From: an uncultured Gammaproteobacteria bacterium
Lineage (GTDB): Bacteria > Pseudomonadota > Gammaproteobacteria > Pseudomonadales > Ketobacteraceae
Assembly: GCA_913063125.1 (NCBI GenBank)
Contig: CAJXZM010000018.1
Coordinates: forward strand, 1-53,159
Direction of reading: 5' to 3'
Length of the DNA stretch: 53,159 nt
This document shows, piece by piece, positions 1 to 8,682 of this stretch (its first letter is position 1; each line of letters opens with the position of its first letter). The translations under genes were made by a program, and so were the position numbers. The notes under the pieces were generated by a model. The model had not been told where the DNA came from. It searched no databases and worked only from the letters and a program-made list of their open reading frames with translations.

Positions 1-1
1 C

Positions 2-532
2 CGCCGCTCATTTTTAAAACTGGGATTAGTTAGCACCGGTGTATTGGCCAGCGCAAGTATGGTTTCAGGGTTAACAGGCTGTGCTGCGATACCAAAAACC
101 CAAACCGCTTCACCTTTAAAATTACTACGCCCCAAAGATGTTGTAATCCTTGAGTCCCTAGCCCCTATTGTTTTGGCTGACTGTATTCCTGAGAATCCAC
201 AACAACGAGCTGTGGCATTAAAACAGCTGATCGAAAGTACTGATGACTTCCTATTTAGTAGCTCGCAATTTAATCACAATGCGTTAGCTGAGTTATTTGA
301 CCTTTTGTACCTTCCTCCCACACGGATTGCTTTAGCAGGGGTATGGAATAGCTGGGAAGATGCAAGCGAGAACTCAAAAGAACAATTCCTAACCAGTTGG
401 CGTGACAGCTCCTTTGGTTTGTTTCGAACTGGTTACACCCAGATCACTCAATTGTTAGCCATTTCTTGGTACAAAAACCCGGCTCACTGGGACAACAACA
501 TTTATCCAGGCCCACCGCTACATATCGTTTAA
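2..532 (+). CDS. Tat-exported small partner of GMC oxidoreductase (5' end outside window)
   Basis: The frame is open from base 2, so the start lies upstream of the window. The visible part opens with RRSFLKLG, a twin-arginine (Tat) motif, then a hydrophobic stretch and LTGC, which looks like a lipobox. Together these suggest a Tat-exported, possibly lipid-anchored protein. The mature part of about 150 residues has no enzyme motif I recognise. It lies 63 bases before the GMC oxidoreductase gene, an arrangement like that of Tat-tagged gluconate-dehydrogenase-type small subunits next to their flavoprotein. I infer that it is the small subunit or export partner of the GMC enzyme, which has no signal peptide of its own. 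The Tat signal is seen directly; the partnership is inference. Confidence 0.7.
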   Translation, partial: RRSFLKLGLVSTGVLASASMVSGLTGCAAIPKTQTASPLKLLRPKDVVILESLAPIVLADCIPENPQQRAVALKQLIESTDDFLFSSSQFNHNALAELFDLLYLPPTRIALAGVWNSWEDASENSKEQFLTSWRDSSFGLFRTGYTQITQLLAISWYKNPAHWDNNIYPGPPLHIV

Positions 533-595
533 CGATCAAGTCGCCAGCCCACGCTAATCGCCTGTTCATAAAAGCCTACGTTAGAGTTTATTCAC

Positions 596-2200
596 ATGAT
601 AAAACAAGTAAAAGATATCCCCGACATTATTCAACAGGGTATTCAATCGGGCTGGAAAACATGGAGCGGAAGCCAACTCGCGGAAGACTTAACACTGGAA
701 GCTGATGTGGTGATTATTGGCACCGGTGCTGGCGGAGGCACAGCTGGGGAGATTCTTTCCAAAGCAGGCCTCAAAGTCATTTTGGTAGAAGAGGGACCAC
801 TTAAATCCTCTAACAAATTTGATATGCAAGAATCCAGCGCCTATTCCGACCTATACCAAGAAGGCATGGCAAGAGGCAGCAAAGATGGTGCATTCACAAT
901 TATGCAAGGGCGCTGTGTCGGTGGCTCTACCACTGTTAACTGGACATCGAGTTTTCGCACGCCGGATGAGACCTTAAACCACTGGACGCAACACCATCAC
1001 CTAGCGGGCTTTTCTCCAGCAGAAATGGCCCCTTGGTTTGAGATGATGGAAAAACGCTTAAACGTTCACAAATGGAAAAAAGCACCGAATGCCAACAACC
1101 AAGTATTAGCAGATGGCTGTGACAAAATGGGCTATAGCTGGAAAACCATTCCTAGGAACGTCAGTGGCTGTTGGGACCTTGGATATTGCGGCACAGGCTG
1201 CCCTACCAACGCCAAACAAAGCATGCTGGTCACTACCATTCCAGAAACCTTGAATAATAATGGAGAGCTTGTATTTCGCGCCCAAGCCCGCCGATTATTA
1301 GTTAAAGGGGATCGCGTTGAAGGCGTTTTATGCCACGCAATGCATGAAGATGGCGTTACCTACACAGGAAAAAAAATCACCATTAACGCTAAACACACGG
1401 TGATGGCCTGTGGTGGTATTAACGGACCAGGCTTATTACTACGCTCTAATATTCCCGACCCAAAAAATCTCATTGGCAAACGAACATTTTTACACCCTGT
1501 AACCTTTAGTGTTTCTGAGTTTGAAAATGAAATAGCAGGATATTACGGTGCACCGCAATCGACCTATTCCGATCATTTCCAATGGATTCATGGAGCCACC
1601 GGGCCAATTAGTTACAAGTTAGAAGTTAACCCTATGCAACCAGCATTGATGGCGGCAGTGATTATGGGGCATGGAGAGCAACATCGTAAACAGATGACAA
1701 TGCTTCCGCGTATGAACTCAATGATTGCATTATTACGCGATGGCTTTGATGAACAAAGCCAAGGCGGTTCCATTGAGCTACGTAACGATGATAGCCCTGT
1801 TATTGACTATGAATTTAATGATTATCTAAAAGATGGGTTAAAACGGTCTCTCATCACCATGGCTGAAGTACAATTCGCTGGTGGGGCTAAACGGGTTCGC
1901 CCTGTTCATACCCGCAGTGACTTCTCGACAACACTGGCAGACGCAAAAAATCAAATCAACCAATTGGATTGTTCACCCAACGCTATTCGTGTTGGCAGTG
2001 CTCATGTGATGGGGGGCTGTGCAATGGGAGCTAACGAATCCGAAGGGGTTGTGGACTCCATGGGACAATCATTTCACTTAGACAATTTATCCATCCTGGA
2101 TGGATCTACCTTCCCCACCAGTATCGGGGCCAACCCGCAATTATCTATTTATGGTATGGTTGCGAAACAAGCCACTGCGCTCGCAAAAACCTTAACATGA
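596..2200 (+). CDS. GMC-family FAD-dependent alcohol oxidoreductase
   Basis: A 534-residue flavoprotein of the glucose-methanol-choline family. The N-terminal FAD-binding Rossmann fold shows IIGTGAGGGTAGE near residues 40-52. A GRCVGGSTTVNW segment, typical of the FAD-contacting region, follows. The C-terminal GMC domain holds HVMGGCAMG and the final NPQLSIYGMVAKQA stretch. The Cys-rich GYCGTGCPTNAKQS segment is found in long-chain alcohol oxidases and related bacterial GMC enzymes, so a hydrophobic alcohol is a likely substrate. No signal peptide is visible; the Tat protein just upstream may carry it across the membrane. The ATG at 596 is used because the Rossmann fold sits at the expected distance. 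The exact substrate cannot be read from sequence. Confidence 0.85.
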   Translation: MIKQVKDIPDIIQQGIQSGWKTWSGSQLAEDLTLEADVVIIGTGAGGGTAGEILSKAGLKVILVEEGPLKSSNKFDMQESSAYSDLYQEGMARGSKDGAFTIMQGRCVGGSTTVNWTSSFRTPDETLNHWTQHHHLAGFSPAEMAPWFEMMEKRLNVHKWKKAPNANNQVLADGCDKMGYSWKTIPRNVSGCWDLGYCGTGCPTNAKQSMLVTTIPETLNNNGELVFRAQARRLLVKGDRVEGVLCHAMHEDGVTYTGKKITINAKHTVMACGGINGPGLLLRSNIPDPKNLIGKRTFLHPVTFSVSEFENEIAGYYGAPQSTYSDHFQWIHGATGPISYKLEVNPMQPALMAAVIMGHGEQHRKQMTMLPRMNSMIALLRDGFDEQSQGGSIELRNDDSPVIDYEFNDYLKDGLKRSLITMAEVQFAGGAKRVRPVHTRSDFSTTLADAKNQINQLDCSPNAIRVGSAHVMGGCAMGANESEGVVDSMGQSFHLDNLSILDGSTFPTSIGANPQLSIYGMVAKQATALAKTLT

Positions 2201-2207
2201 TGTAAAA

Positions 2208-3146
2208 ATGACTAATAAACCCTCCGTATTATTCCCCGCCCCAGATTTTTCGTGGTCTTTACTTCATCCGAAGCATTGGCTGACCTGGGGTTTAATGGCC
2301 ATATGGTACTGTATTTCACAACTGCCTTATTCTTGGCAGACCTTTCTCGGCATTAAGCTTGGACACCTCCTGCACAAACTCGGCGGAGCCCGTGTTCGCA
2401 TTTCAAAAATCAACATAGCAAAATGTTTTCCTGAATACAGCGAACAACAGCAGGCCACACTACTGCGCAAAAACTTTGAATCCGTCGGCATGGGCTTTAT
2501 TGAAGTGGGCTTAGGTTGGTGGGGACGACAAAAACAGTTTAATCAAATACAAAAAATCAGTGGCCTTGAGCATATCCAGAAGGCGCAAGAAGCGGGCAAG
2601 GGTGTATTAGTGATCACAGGGCATTTTACACCTATGGAAGTCGCAGCTCGAATTCTTGGCGAACATACCGCTATTCGCCTTATGTATAAGAAAAATGGCA
2701 ATGCCGTCTTTGAGTGGATAAGTTCAAAACGGCGAGCTCATTACACGACGGAAATGATTCCTCATAAAGCCGTTCAGCACTTTCTTGATCGACTCAAGAT
2801 GGGGGATGCCTGCGTATTTTTAGTAGATCAGGATTATCGTTTACGCCACAGTGTTTTTGCTCCTTTCTTTGGAATCCAAACAGCAACCATTAAAAAAACG
2901 GCTGAATACGCCAAAAACACTAATGCTGTAACCATTCCCATCCATTACACCCGGCTACCTAACAATGAAGGCTATCAATTACGTGTAGAACCCGCCCTGG
3001 AAAATTTCCCAACGGGTGATGCACTTGCCGATGCTACTCGTCTAAATCAGGTAATAGAAACTTTCACACGAGAAGCACCTGAACAATACCTTTGGCAACA
3101 TCGTCGTTTTAAAAATCGTCCTGAAGGTGAAAAATCATTTTATTAA
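2208..3146 (+). CDS. LpxL/HtrB-type lipid A acyltransferase
   Basis: A 312-residue member of the lysophospholipid/lipid A acyltransferase family, which adds secondary acyl chains to lipid A at the inner membrane. The catalytic H-x4-D/E motif is GHFTPME, near residues 143-149, after GVLVITG. The N-terminus has a hydrophobic helix followed by GIKLGHLLHKLGGARV, as in LpxL/LpxM proteins. Near the C-terminus, QYLWQHRRFKNRP is the usual family ending. It starts 8 bases after the stop of the GMC gene, so the two are probably cotranscribed. I cannot decide between LpxL, LpxM and LpxP from sequence alone. Confidence 0.88.
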   Translation: MTNKPSVLFPAPDFSWSLLHPKHWLTWGLMAIWYCISQLPYSWQTFLGIKLGHLLHKLGGARVRISKINIAKCFPEYSEQQQATLLRKNFESVGMGFIEVGLGWWGRQKQFNQIQKISGLEHIQKAQEAGKGVLVITGHFTPMEVAARILGEHTAIRLMYKKNGNAVFEWISSKRRAHYTTEMIPHKAVQHFLDRLKMGDACVFLVDQDYRLRHSVFAPFFGIQTATIKKTAEYAKNTNAVTIPIHYTRLPNNEGYQLRVEPALENFPTGDALADATRLNQVIETFTREAPEQYLWQHRRFKNRPEGEKSFY

Positions 3147-3159
3147 TGGCATTTTATTG

Positions 3160-3792
3160 ATGACAACGCCCCTACTGCTTAACATTGTAAAACGCTTACG
3201 CCCTCAGCGTGTTCCTTTTCGTCGTTTAGCTCAACGCTCAGCCGTAGCCATTATTACTCGACAGGGAATGCAGGGTGAAGAAATACTCTTTATTAAGCGT
3301 GCCACCCGAGCCGGTGACCCGTGGTCTGGCCACATTGCATTCCCCGGTGGTAAATGGCAGGAAAATGATACATCCACACGTGCGACTGCAATACGAGAAA
3401 CATTAGAAGAGATCAATCTTGACTTAACAAAGCAAGCGCAATTTACCAGCCGCTCACCAGATCTTGTGACACGCCAGCACAATGCGCTTAAACCAATGAT
3501 TGTAACACCCTACCAATTTCAATTAACGGACCCAAATAGCGTTTTAACACCCAATCATGAAGTAGCTAGCACATTGTGGATTTCAGTAGATTTCTTACGC
3601 AATAAAAACAATCAATCCACATTTGCATGGATACCATTTCCTCGACTTAAATCAGCGCTTTCGTTAAATATTTCATGCATTTATTATGAAAAAAATGGCC
3701 ATAAACATAAAGTATGGGGACTTACCTATCGCATGTTAATGGATTACTTAGACGCTTCCACATCCGATACATTCAAATCCACAGAAAAGTAA
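3160..3792 (+). CDS. NUDIX hydrolase, CoA pyrophosphatase (NudL) type
   Basis: A NUDIX-fold hydrolase of about 210 residues. The stretch AFPGGKWQENDTS followed by AIRETLEEI is the NUDIX box in the form found in NudL-like CoA pyrophosphatases, including the preceding DPWSGHIAFPGG. Such enzymes cleave CoA or oxidised CoA to phosphopantetheine and 3',5'-ADP. I take the ATG at 3160 as start. A GTG in the same frame at 3127 would add 11 residues and overlap the acyltransferase gene by 20 bases; no strong ribosome-binding site decides between them. The 3' end overlaps the convergent histidine-kinase gene by 49 bases. Confidence 0.82.
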   Translation: MTTPLLLNIVKRLRPQRVPFRRLAQRSAVAIITRQGMQGEEILFIKRATRAGDPWSGHIAFPGGKWQENDTSTRATAIRETLEEINLDLTKQAQFTSRSPDLVTRQHNALKPMIVTPYQFQLTDPNSVLTPNHEVASTLWISVDFLRNKNNQSTFAWIPFPRLKSALSLNISCIYYEKNGHKHKVWGLTYRMLMDYLDASTSDTFKSTEK

Positions 3793-6254
3793 AAAATAGA
3801 TCCTTTACCCTCTTCTGACTCTACCCACACCTTTCCACCCATAAGCTGAGCCAACCTGTAACAAACAGCCAATCCCAAACCTGTACCACCATGCTCTCGC
3901 GTTTCAAATGACGCACACTGAGTAAAAGGTTCAAAGATTTCCTTTATTTTTTCCTGACAAACACCTATACCTGAGTCTTTAACAGAAAATACTATCTTCT
4001 CCTTTTCATCAGATATCACTGACAACAATACCTCACCCTTCTCCGTAAATTTAATTGCATTAGACAAAAAATTACTTAATATCTGAGATATCCTGAGTTT
4101 ATCCGCGCGGATAGTTTCAACATCCAATGCCTCAACATCAAGACGTAATACGATATCCTTTTCATTCGCTTTATCGGAAAACGCAACTATTTGAGATTGC
4201 ATTAAGTCTAATATCAAAAATGGATATACATCTAACCCTAACTTTCCTGCCTCCATTTTCGAATAGTCCAATATGTCATTTATTATTTCCAATAACGAAT
4301 CAGCAGAGTCCGACACTGTCGCTAATGCTCCTTTCTGCCGTTCCGTAAGATTATCACCATTATTGAGAACCCGCTTCGTAAAGCCAATAATTGAATTCAT
4401 TGGTGTACGGATTTCATGACTCATAATCGACAAAAAATCATTCTTTGCAGCGTTAGCCCTTTCTGCTGTACCCTTTGCTAGCAGCATTCTCTGTTCATTT
4501 ATTCTTCGAGAGACACCAACTCCCAAAGTATGACCAACTCGATCCAACAAGTGTATGCTTTTCCCATCATTTTCCACTTCTTCATCAAGGAGAATACAAA
4601 CAAAACCAATCACCCTATCTAACTGCAGGATCGGAATAACATAACCACCAAAAAAATCTTCTTTATCATACGATAAACAAGGAATCTGCATATCATAGTA
4701 GGCGCAGTCTTCTACAAGAACAGCTTGAATCCATTCATGAGACACAGCCATTTCCTTTGGCATACTTATACGGTTTGAGACTTCATCCATAACCATCAAC
4801 GTATCAAATTTGTCTTTTGATTCATTCCTCAGAAAAGCAAACGATTGCCTACACTTTGATAACCAAAGTACATTATCAAAAAGATAGAATATGGTACTTT
4901 TTAAATATTCGACTTGATCTGTATCTTCCAACGCTTTTACCAGAAGATTGGATATCATTTTTTCATCGCCAGCTAATTTAGATAAGTCGCTTGTAACTAT
5001 TCTCACCCTATCAGCCAGGTTATTGTTAAGTGCCTCAATTTTCTTATTGTATGTCACTACATCCTCATGGCGATTCCTAACGTTAGTTAACAATATTACA
5101 AATGCATCAACCAACGCATTAATTTCTTTGCTTCCAGATATTGATACTTCAGCCCCTCCATCACTCTCCAGGGCCTCATCCACCTGCTTCGTTAACATCT
5201 TCAACGGCCTGGTTAACGCAAGGGTAATAGTCACAGAAAATATCACGCCAACCATAATGATAAAAACTGAGATGATAAATATGCTATCTCTAAGTGTATT
5301 TGCTTTTTTCTGAATATCCTTATATTCAACCTCCATAATAATACCAATAAAGGATGATTTGTTTTTACCAATAAAAATACGTCTTATGATATAAAGAACA
5401 TCATGCTCATCACCAAAATATATATTATCTCGTCCATTTAACACCCCCCTCCAAACATTGGGATGCTGAATATCAAAACCATTCTTAACGCCAAATTCAA
5501 AACCCCACTCACGTGTTTCATCAGTATGACTAATAATCCCCCCTGATGCATTCACCATTGCCATTTTGAAAATATCACTTTCATCTAATTGACGAATTAA
5601 TTTTTTAGCATCTACATTAATCACAATCAATCCAAAAAGTTTTTTCTCTTCGTCAGACCCTCTATAAATAGGAACAACAATACGCTGCGTTGGTACCCAT
5701 GGCTTTTGAATAAAACCGTGCTCCCGATTAAGCGTAATAGGTGAGACGTATACATGTAGGCCTTTCAGCTTTTTTCCTTCAATAAAATATTGTTTTCCCC
5801 CTTTAAACTGCAACTCTTCTTCTTCAACGTTAACAATATCATTTCCTTCACGGTCAACACGCACCACCTCCTTCCCTGTTTCAACTGAGATAACCCGTAT
5901 TTGCAAATAGTCTTTTGTTTTTAGCATCGTACTAAACGTATGCTCCACCTCATGTAGCCATCTATTTACCTCATTTTCAGAGCCCTCTCTATTGGCCAGT
6001 ACGTCAATTAACCTCTGTACTTCGTCGAGCTGAGCAATAAGACGAGCATCTTTTACTACCTCATCGATAGAGTACTGAATACGATTGGATTGCCTCTCCA
6101 TGCTCTCTTTTAATGTCAGAATCGCACCATCTAACAGTAACTGTTTAGACGTTACATAGGAGTACCAACCAGATAGCATCAAGCCTACCAGCAGTGTTAA
6201 TGCAGTACTAAGAACCAATGGCACAACAATAGGTAATGATTTTCGTTTTTTAAT
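3744..6254 (-). CDS. Membrane sensor histidine kinase (sensor-HAMP-GAF-like-HisKA-HATPase)
   Basis: A hybrid-type sensor without a receiver domain. An N-terminal membrane helix is followed by an extracytoplasmic sensor region of about 270 residues (Cache-like by layout). Next come a second helix (SIFIISVFIIMVGVIF), a HAMP segment beginning TRPLKMLTKQ, a GAF-like region, and the kinase core. The H box is SHEIRTPMN, with the phospho-accepting His near residue 613; the N box is SNFLSNAIKF; the G boxes are DSGIGV and GGTGLGLAV. The usual start choice, GTG at 6224, has no ribosome-binding site. An in-frame ATT at 6254 follows GAAGGGGGT and gives the basic N-terminus (M)KKRKSLPIV before the first helix, so I choose ATT. 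No response regulator gene lies nearby. Confidence 0.85.
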   Translation of the reverse strand: MKKRKSLPIVVPLVLSTALTLLVGLMLSGWYSYVTSKQLLLDGAILTLKESMERQSNRIQYSIDEVVKDARLIAQLDEVQRLIDVLANREGSENEVNRWLHEVEHTFSTMLKTKDYLQIRVISVETGKEVVRVDREGNDIVNVEEEELQFKGGKQYFIEGKKLKGLHVYVSPITLNREHGFIQKPWVPTQRIVVPIYRGSDEEKKLFGLIVINVDAKKLIRQLDESDIFKMAMVNASGGIISHTDETREWGFEFGVKNGFDIQHPNVWRGVLNGRDNIYFGDEHDVLYIIRRIFIGKNKSSFIGIIMEVEYKDIQKKANTLRDSIFIISVFIIMVGVIFSVTITLALTRPLKMLTKQVDEALESDGGAEVSISGSKEINALVDAFVILLTNVRNRHEDVVTYNKKIEALNNNLADRVRIVTSDLSKLAGDEKMISNLLVKALEDTDQVEYLKSTIFYLFDNVLWLSKCRQSFAFLRNESKDKFDTLMVMDEVSNRISMPKEMAVSHEWIQAVLVEDCAYYDMQIPCLSYDKEDFFGGYVIPILQLDRVIGFVCILLDEEVENDGKSIHLLDRVGHTLGVGVSRRINEQRMLLAKGTAERANAAKNDFLSIMSHEIRTPMNSIIGFTKRVLNNGDNLTERQKGALATVSDSADSLLEIINDILDYSKMEAGKLGLDVYPFLILDLMQSQIVAFSDKANEKDIVLRLDVEALDVETIRADKLRISQILSNFLSNAIKFTEKGEVLLSVISDEKEKIVFSVKDSGIGVCQEKIKEIFEPFTQCASFETREHGGTGLGLAVCYRLAQLMGGKVWVESEEGKGSIFYFSVDLNVSDVEASK

Positions 6255-6266
6255 GGTACCCCCTTC
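6252..6266 (-). promoter_or_regulatory. Strong ribosome-binding site before a likely ATT start codon
   Basis: On the minus strand the sequence reads GAAGGGGGTACCATT. AAGGGGGT differs from the ideal Shine-Dalgarno AAGGAGGT at one base and lies 3-4 bases before ATT. No ATG, GTG or TTG lies within reach; the next possible start, GTG at 6224, is 34 bases beyond the Shine-Dalgarno sequence. This site decides the start of the histidine kinase gene. Confidence 0.55.
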
Positions 6267-6388
6267 AATAAATCACCTTTATTAACTATAGCTAATAAAC
6301 GGGCTTTCACTAGTCATTTTTCAAACCATATTATTGTTTAATTTCAATAGGTTATTGAATACAAAGCATCCTGAATTACCAAGATTTC

Positions 6389-6604
6389 GAATCTCTGTTA
6401 CAGCATCAATCCGTTGAGTTTTCCAACTCTACAGTCAGCAATAAAAAATCCACTGAATCGCAGCGTGAACAAATACAAACGATTACTAGTATTAGCGAAG
6501 TCACCCAATTCGCCATATGAGAACAGCGCGGTATTGCTGAACAAACCAACTTGCTAGCCCTCAATGCGGTAATTAGAGCGGTCCAAGCAGGGATGGAAGG
6601 GTAA
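6389..6604 (+). pseudogene. Remnant of a methyl-accepting chemotaxis protein signalling domain
   Basis: Translated in the frame starting at 6389, this stretch ends in GIAEQTNLLALNAVIRAVQA. That is the highly conserved hairpin tip of chemotaxis receptors (family form IAxQTNLLALNAAIEAARAG). The frame carries an internal TGA at 6518-6520 just before EQRGIAEQ and ends at TAA 6602-6604, where an intact receptor would continue with the RGFAVVADEVR region. Only about 70 codons remain, with substitutions at otherwise near-invariant places (AAIEA to AVIRA). It is therefore a decayed fragment and not a working receptor. Confidence 0.75.
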
Positions 6605-6711
6605 AGGAAAACATGACCAATAGTCCTGATGTTGCCAAACAATGTTTAGGGCAATACATCAACAGGTTGAAGGGTATAGCGTTTAATATTTATCGAATAA
6701 CGTCAATCATT

Positions 6712-6745
6712 CAACTTATCCAACTTATCCAACTTATCCAACTTA
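6712..6745. repeat. Short tandem repeat, unit CAACTTATC
   Basis: Three perfect head-to-tail copies of the 9-base unit CAACTTATC (6712-6738) are followed by a partial fourth copy, CAACTTA. It lies just downstream of the nnrS stop codon, outside recognised coding sequence. Confidence 0.9.
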
Positions 6746-6757
6746 CTTCAAGAGTTC

Positions 6758-7951
6758 TTAACCAGGCCGACCATCCACTCGCGGATAAATTAGTACAGGT
6801 ATATACACCAATAAAAATAGTATAAATACAACACACCATAAGATACCTGATACCGCCACTGCCAACTGATATAAATCCGAACTCGCCAACGGTACAAAAA
6901 CGCGAATCAGCGTTGCTACATTTATTAACACGAACGCCAGCTTAATGGCAGTTGCAATTTTCAATGGTCGGCCCGTATGACCTAACGATACACGTGACAT
7001 CATACCTAACGTTACACCACCAATTAACCCCACCGTTAATGCATGTAACCCGGGTTGTCCTAACAACGGCATAAAACTTTCCATGCCCAACAACACTAGC
7101 CCAACAATAAACCAGGCATAGGATAAATGCAGCACCCACAACAATGGCTCTCCCCATATTCGCGAAGTATACCAACCTTTTAACTTCACACTATGAATAA
7201 CCCCCGTTACTAAAGCAACAACGCCAACAACCATACTTTCCTGACCAAGGAATCCATAGGACACCGCGAACATCGCGACAGATACGATTGACAGCTTATT
7301 TACGCTATCCCTCATCGTTGCTTTAAAACCTCGTAAGCCTGCTTGCGTAAAAAAAGGAATGACCCGACCACCAATCACACCCACAATCAGCACGACAATA
7401 CCCAGTGCCATACGCTCACCAATTTTCCCAACACCATCAAAACCTGCCTGCGCATCCATGTGCATCAATACATTGGCAATAGTAAATAGCAGAAATACCG
7501 GAATAAAAAATAGATTACGCTTATTTTTACTTTTTATTACTGCACGCCCAACAACAAACCCTACGCAAGGCAAAAATACAATATCCACCCCTGCAATCAA
7601 CCATACCGGTATAAATGCCTGACAAAATGGCAAGACTCTTCCCAAACACCACAATACAACCAGCGCTATTAACAACCTATTCTTAGGCATTTTCTGCCCA
7701 GTCCAATTACCCACGGCGGTTAATAAAAAACCCGCAATAACCGCCACTGCATAGCCAAAAATCATCTCATGGCCGTGCCACATTAATGGGCCATAATAAC
7801 TAGCATAGGTCGGCAACCCGAAGTATACGCCAACCCACGACATCACCAATACGAGAGCACTTAAGCCTGCCAGCAAAAAGAAAGGTCGAAAGCCCAGTTC
7901 AAATAAGGCGTATTTTCCCGTATAGGGCTCTTCAATATTTAGCGATTGCAC
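6758..7951 (-). CDS. nnrS: NnrS family haem-copper membrane protein
   Basis: A 397-residue polytopic inner-membrane protein with about twelve hydrophobic helices. Diagnostic NnrS segments are FELGFRPFFLLAG near the N-terminus, LMWHGHEMIFGYA near residue 60, FLLTAVGNWTG, and GGRVIPFFTQAG in the middle. NnrS proteins bind haem and copper and protect cells under nitric oxide stress. The start is a GTG at 7951 preceded by GGAG; an ATG five bases further upstream is out of frame and quickly meets a stop. A well-formed FNR/DNR-type promoter lies upstream, matching the known control of nnrS by low oxygen or NO. No denitrification gene is in the window. Confidence 0.9.
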   Translation of the reverse strand: MQSLNIEEPYTGKYALFELGFRPFFLLAGLSALVLVMSWVGVYFGLPTYASYYGPLMWHGHEMIFGYAVAVIAGFLLTAVGNWTGQKMPKNRLLIALVVLWCLGRVLPFCQAFIPVWLIAGVDIVFLPCVGFVVGRAVIKSKNKRNLFFIPVFLLFTIANVLMHMDAQAGFDGVGKIGERMALGIVVLIVGVIGGRVIPFFTQAGLRGFKATMRDSVNKLSIVSVAMFAVSYGFLGQESMVVGVVALVTGVIHSVKLKGWYTSRIWGEPLLWVLHLSYAWFIVGLVLLGMESFMPLLGQPGLHALTVGLIGGVTLGMMSRVSLGHTGRPLKIATAIKLAFVLINVATLIRVFVPLASSDLYQLAVAVSGILWCVVFILFLLVYIPVLIYPRVDGRPG

Positions 7952-8002
7952 AACATTATTTCTCCGATCAACAAAGTCTCATCACTATGCTTACAATGAA
8001 AC

Positions 8003-8044
8003 AGTATATTAGCAATCACTTTAAAATTAATTGATTTTGAACAA
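8003..8044 (-). promoter_or_regulatory. Class II FNR/DNR-type promoter of nnrS
   Basis: On the minus strand TTGTTCAAAATCAA (8031-8044) matches the FNR/DNR consensus TTGAT-N4-ATCAA except at one position. A TATACT hexamer lies at 8003-8008. The two centres are 32 bases apart, exactly the spacing of an activator site at -41.5 and a -10 box at -9.5. This predicts a transcript start near 7996 and a leader of about 45 bases before the nnrS GTG. The pattern is seen in sequence; the regulator's identity is inference. Confidence 0.6.
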
Positions 8045-8218
8045 GCGCAACGACATCACGAGTATCTTAACAGGCCAAAACTCACCTCTGAATCCTTTCT
8101 AGCTATACATCAGAGCAACCCAAACTCTAGCCCAACACCCCAAACTGTGCGACAATTCACACTTTTACAGCACTAACACGTCACCAATTACGTTGCGTGG
8201 AACAATGTAGAGACCGCA

Positions 8219-8653
8219 ATGAATACCGTACACGCTATTGATATACCACAACTGATTGTTCTGAATCCACCATTGCAGGGCCATAAAATCCCCCTAACAG
8301 ACCTTGACGATTCCCAGCACTACCAATTCAAGCATACCGACAAGCTCCGCTATCTAGCCCATCTATTGCCTTCTCAACAGCAGGATATGGCCTTTATACT
8401 CAGTGATGCACAATGGATGGTCACCTCATCATGCAAGTACCTCCATGTTAACAACGAACCTGTATACACTGCTATTCTTGAAGACGGAGACATCATCCAG
8501 TATGGGAAATTAAGGTGCCGATTTCATTCTAGTCAACGTAAAAACAATCTACACGTTGTCATACCAGTAAAACGAAAACGTACCGTAGCGATTAGCGCTG
8601 CAGCCGCCCTAGGGGTTATTGCTGCAGCAACCTCTTACATCGCTCTTACCTAA
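8219..8653 (+). CDS. Small FHA-like protein with C-terminal membrane anchor
   Basis: A 144-residue protein of unknown role. Residues 65-105 read like the second half of a forkhead-associated domain: WMVTSSCKYLHVNNEPV followed by LEDGDIIQYGKLRCRF, compared with the usual NGxxV...LxDGDxIxxG. The first half lacks the clear GR...SRxH phosphothreonine-binding motifs, so it may be a degenerate FHA domain. A basic patch (KRKR, near 120) precedes one hydrophobic helix of about 20 residues at the very C-terminus, suggesting a tail anchor with the domain in the cytoplasm. It stands alone between two minus-strand genes. The domain call is tentative. Confidence 0.6.
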   Translation: MNTVHAIDIPQLIVLNPPLQGHKIPLTDLDDSQHYQFKHTDKLRYLAHLLPSQQQDMAFILSDAQWMVTSSCKYLHVNNEPVYTAILEDGDIIQYGKLRCRFHSSQRKNNLHVVIPVKRKRTVAISAAAALGVIAAATSYIALT

Positions 8654-8682
8654 AACAAAGCACTTTTCATCACTATTAGCGA

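Noticed and set aside
3127-3159. GTG 3127 as start of the NUDIX gene
   Set aside because: It adds residues unlike the family and overlaps the acyltransferase; ATG 3160 is more likely.
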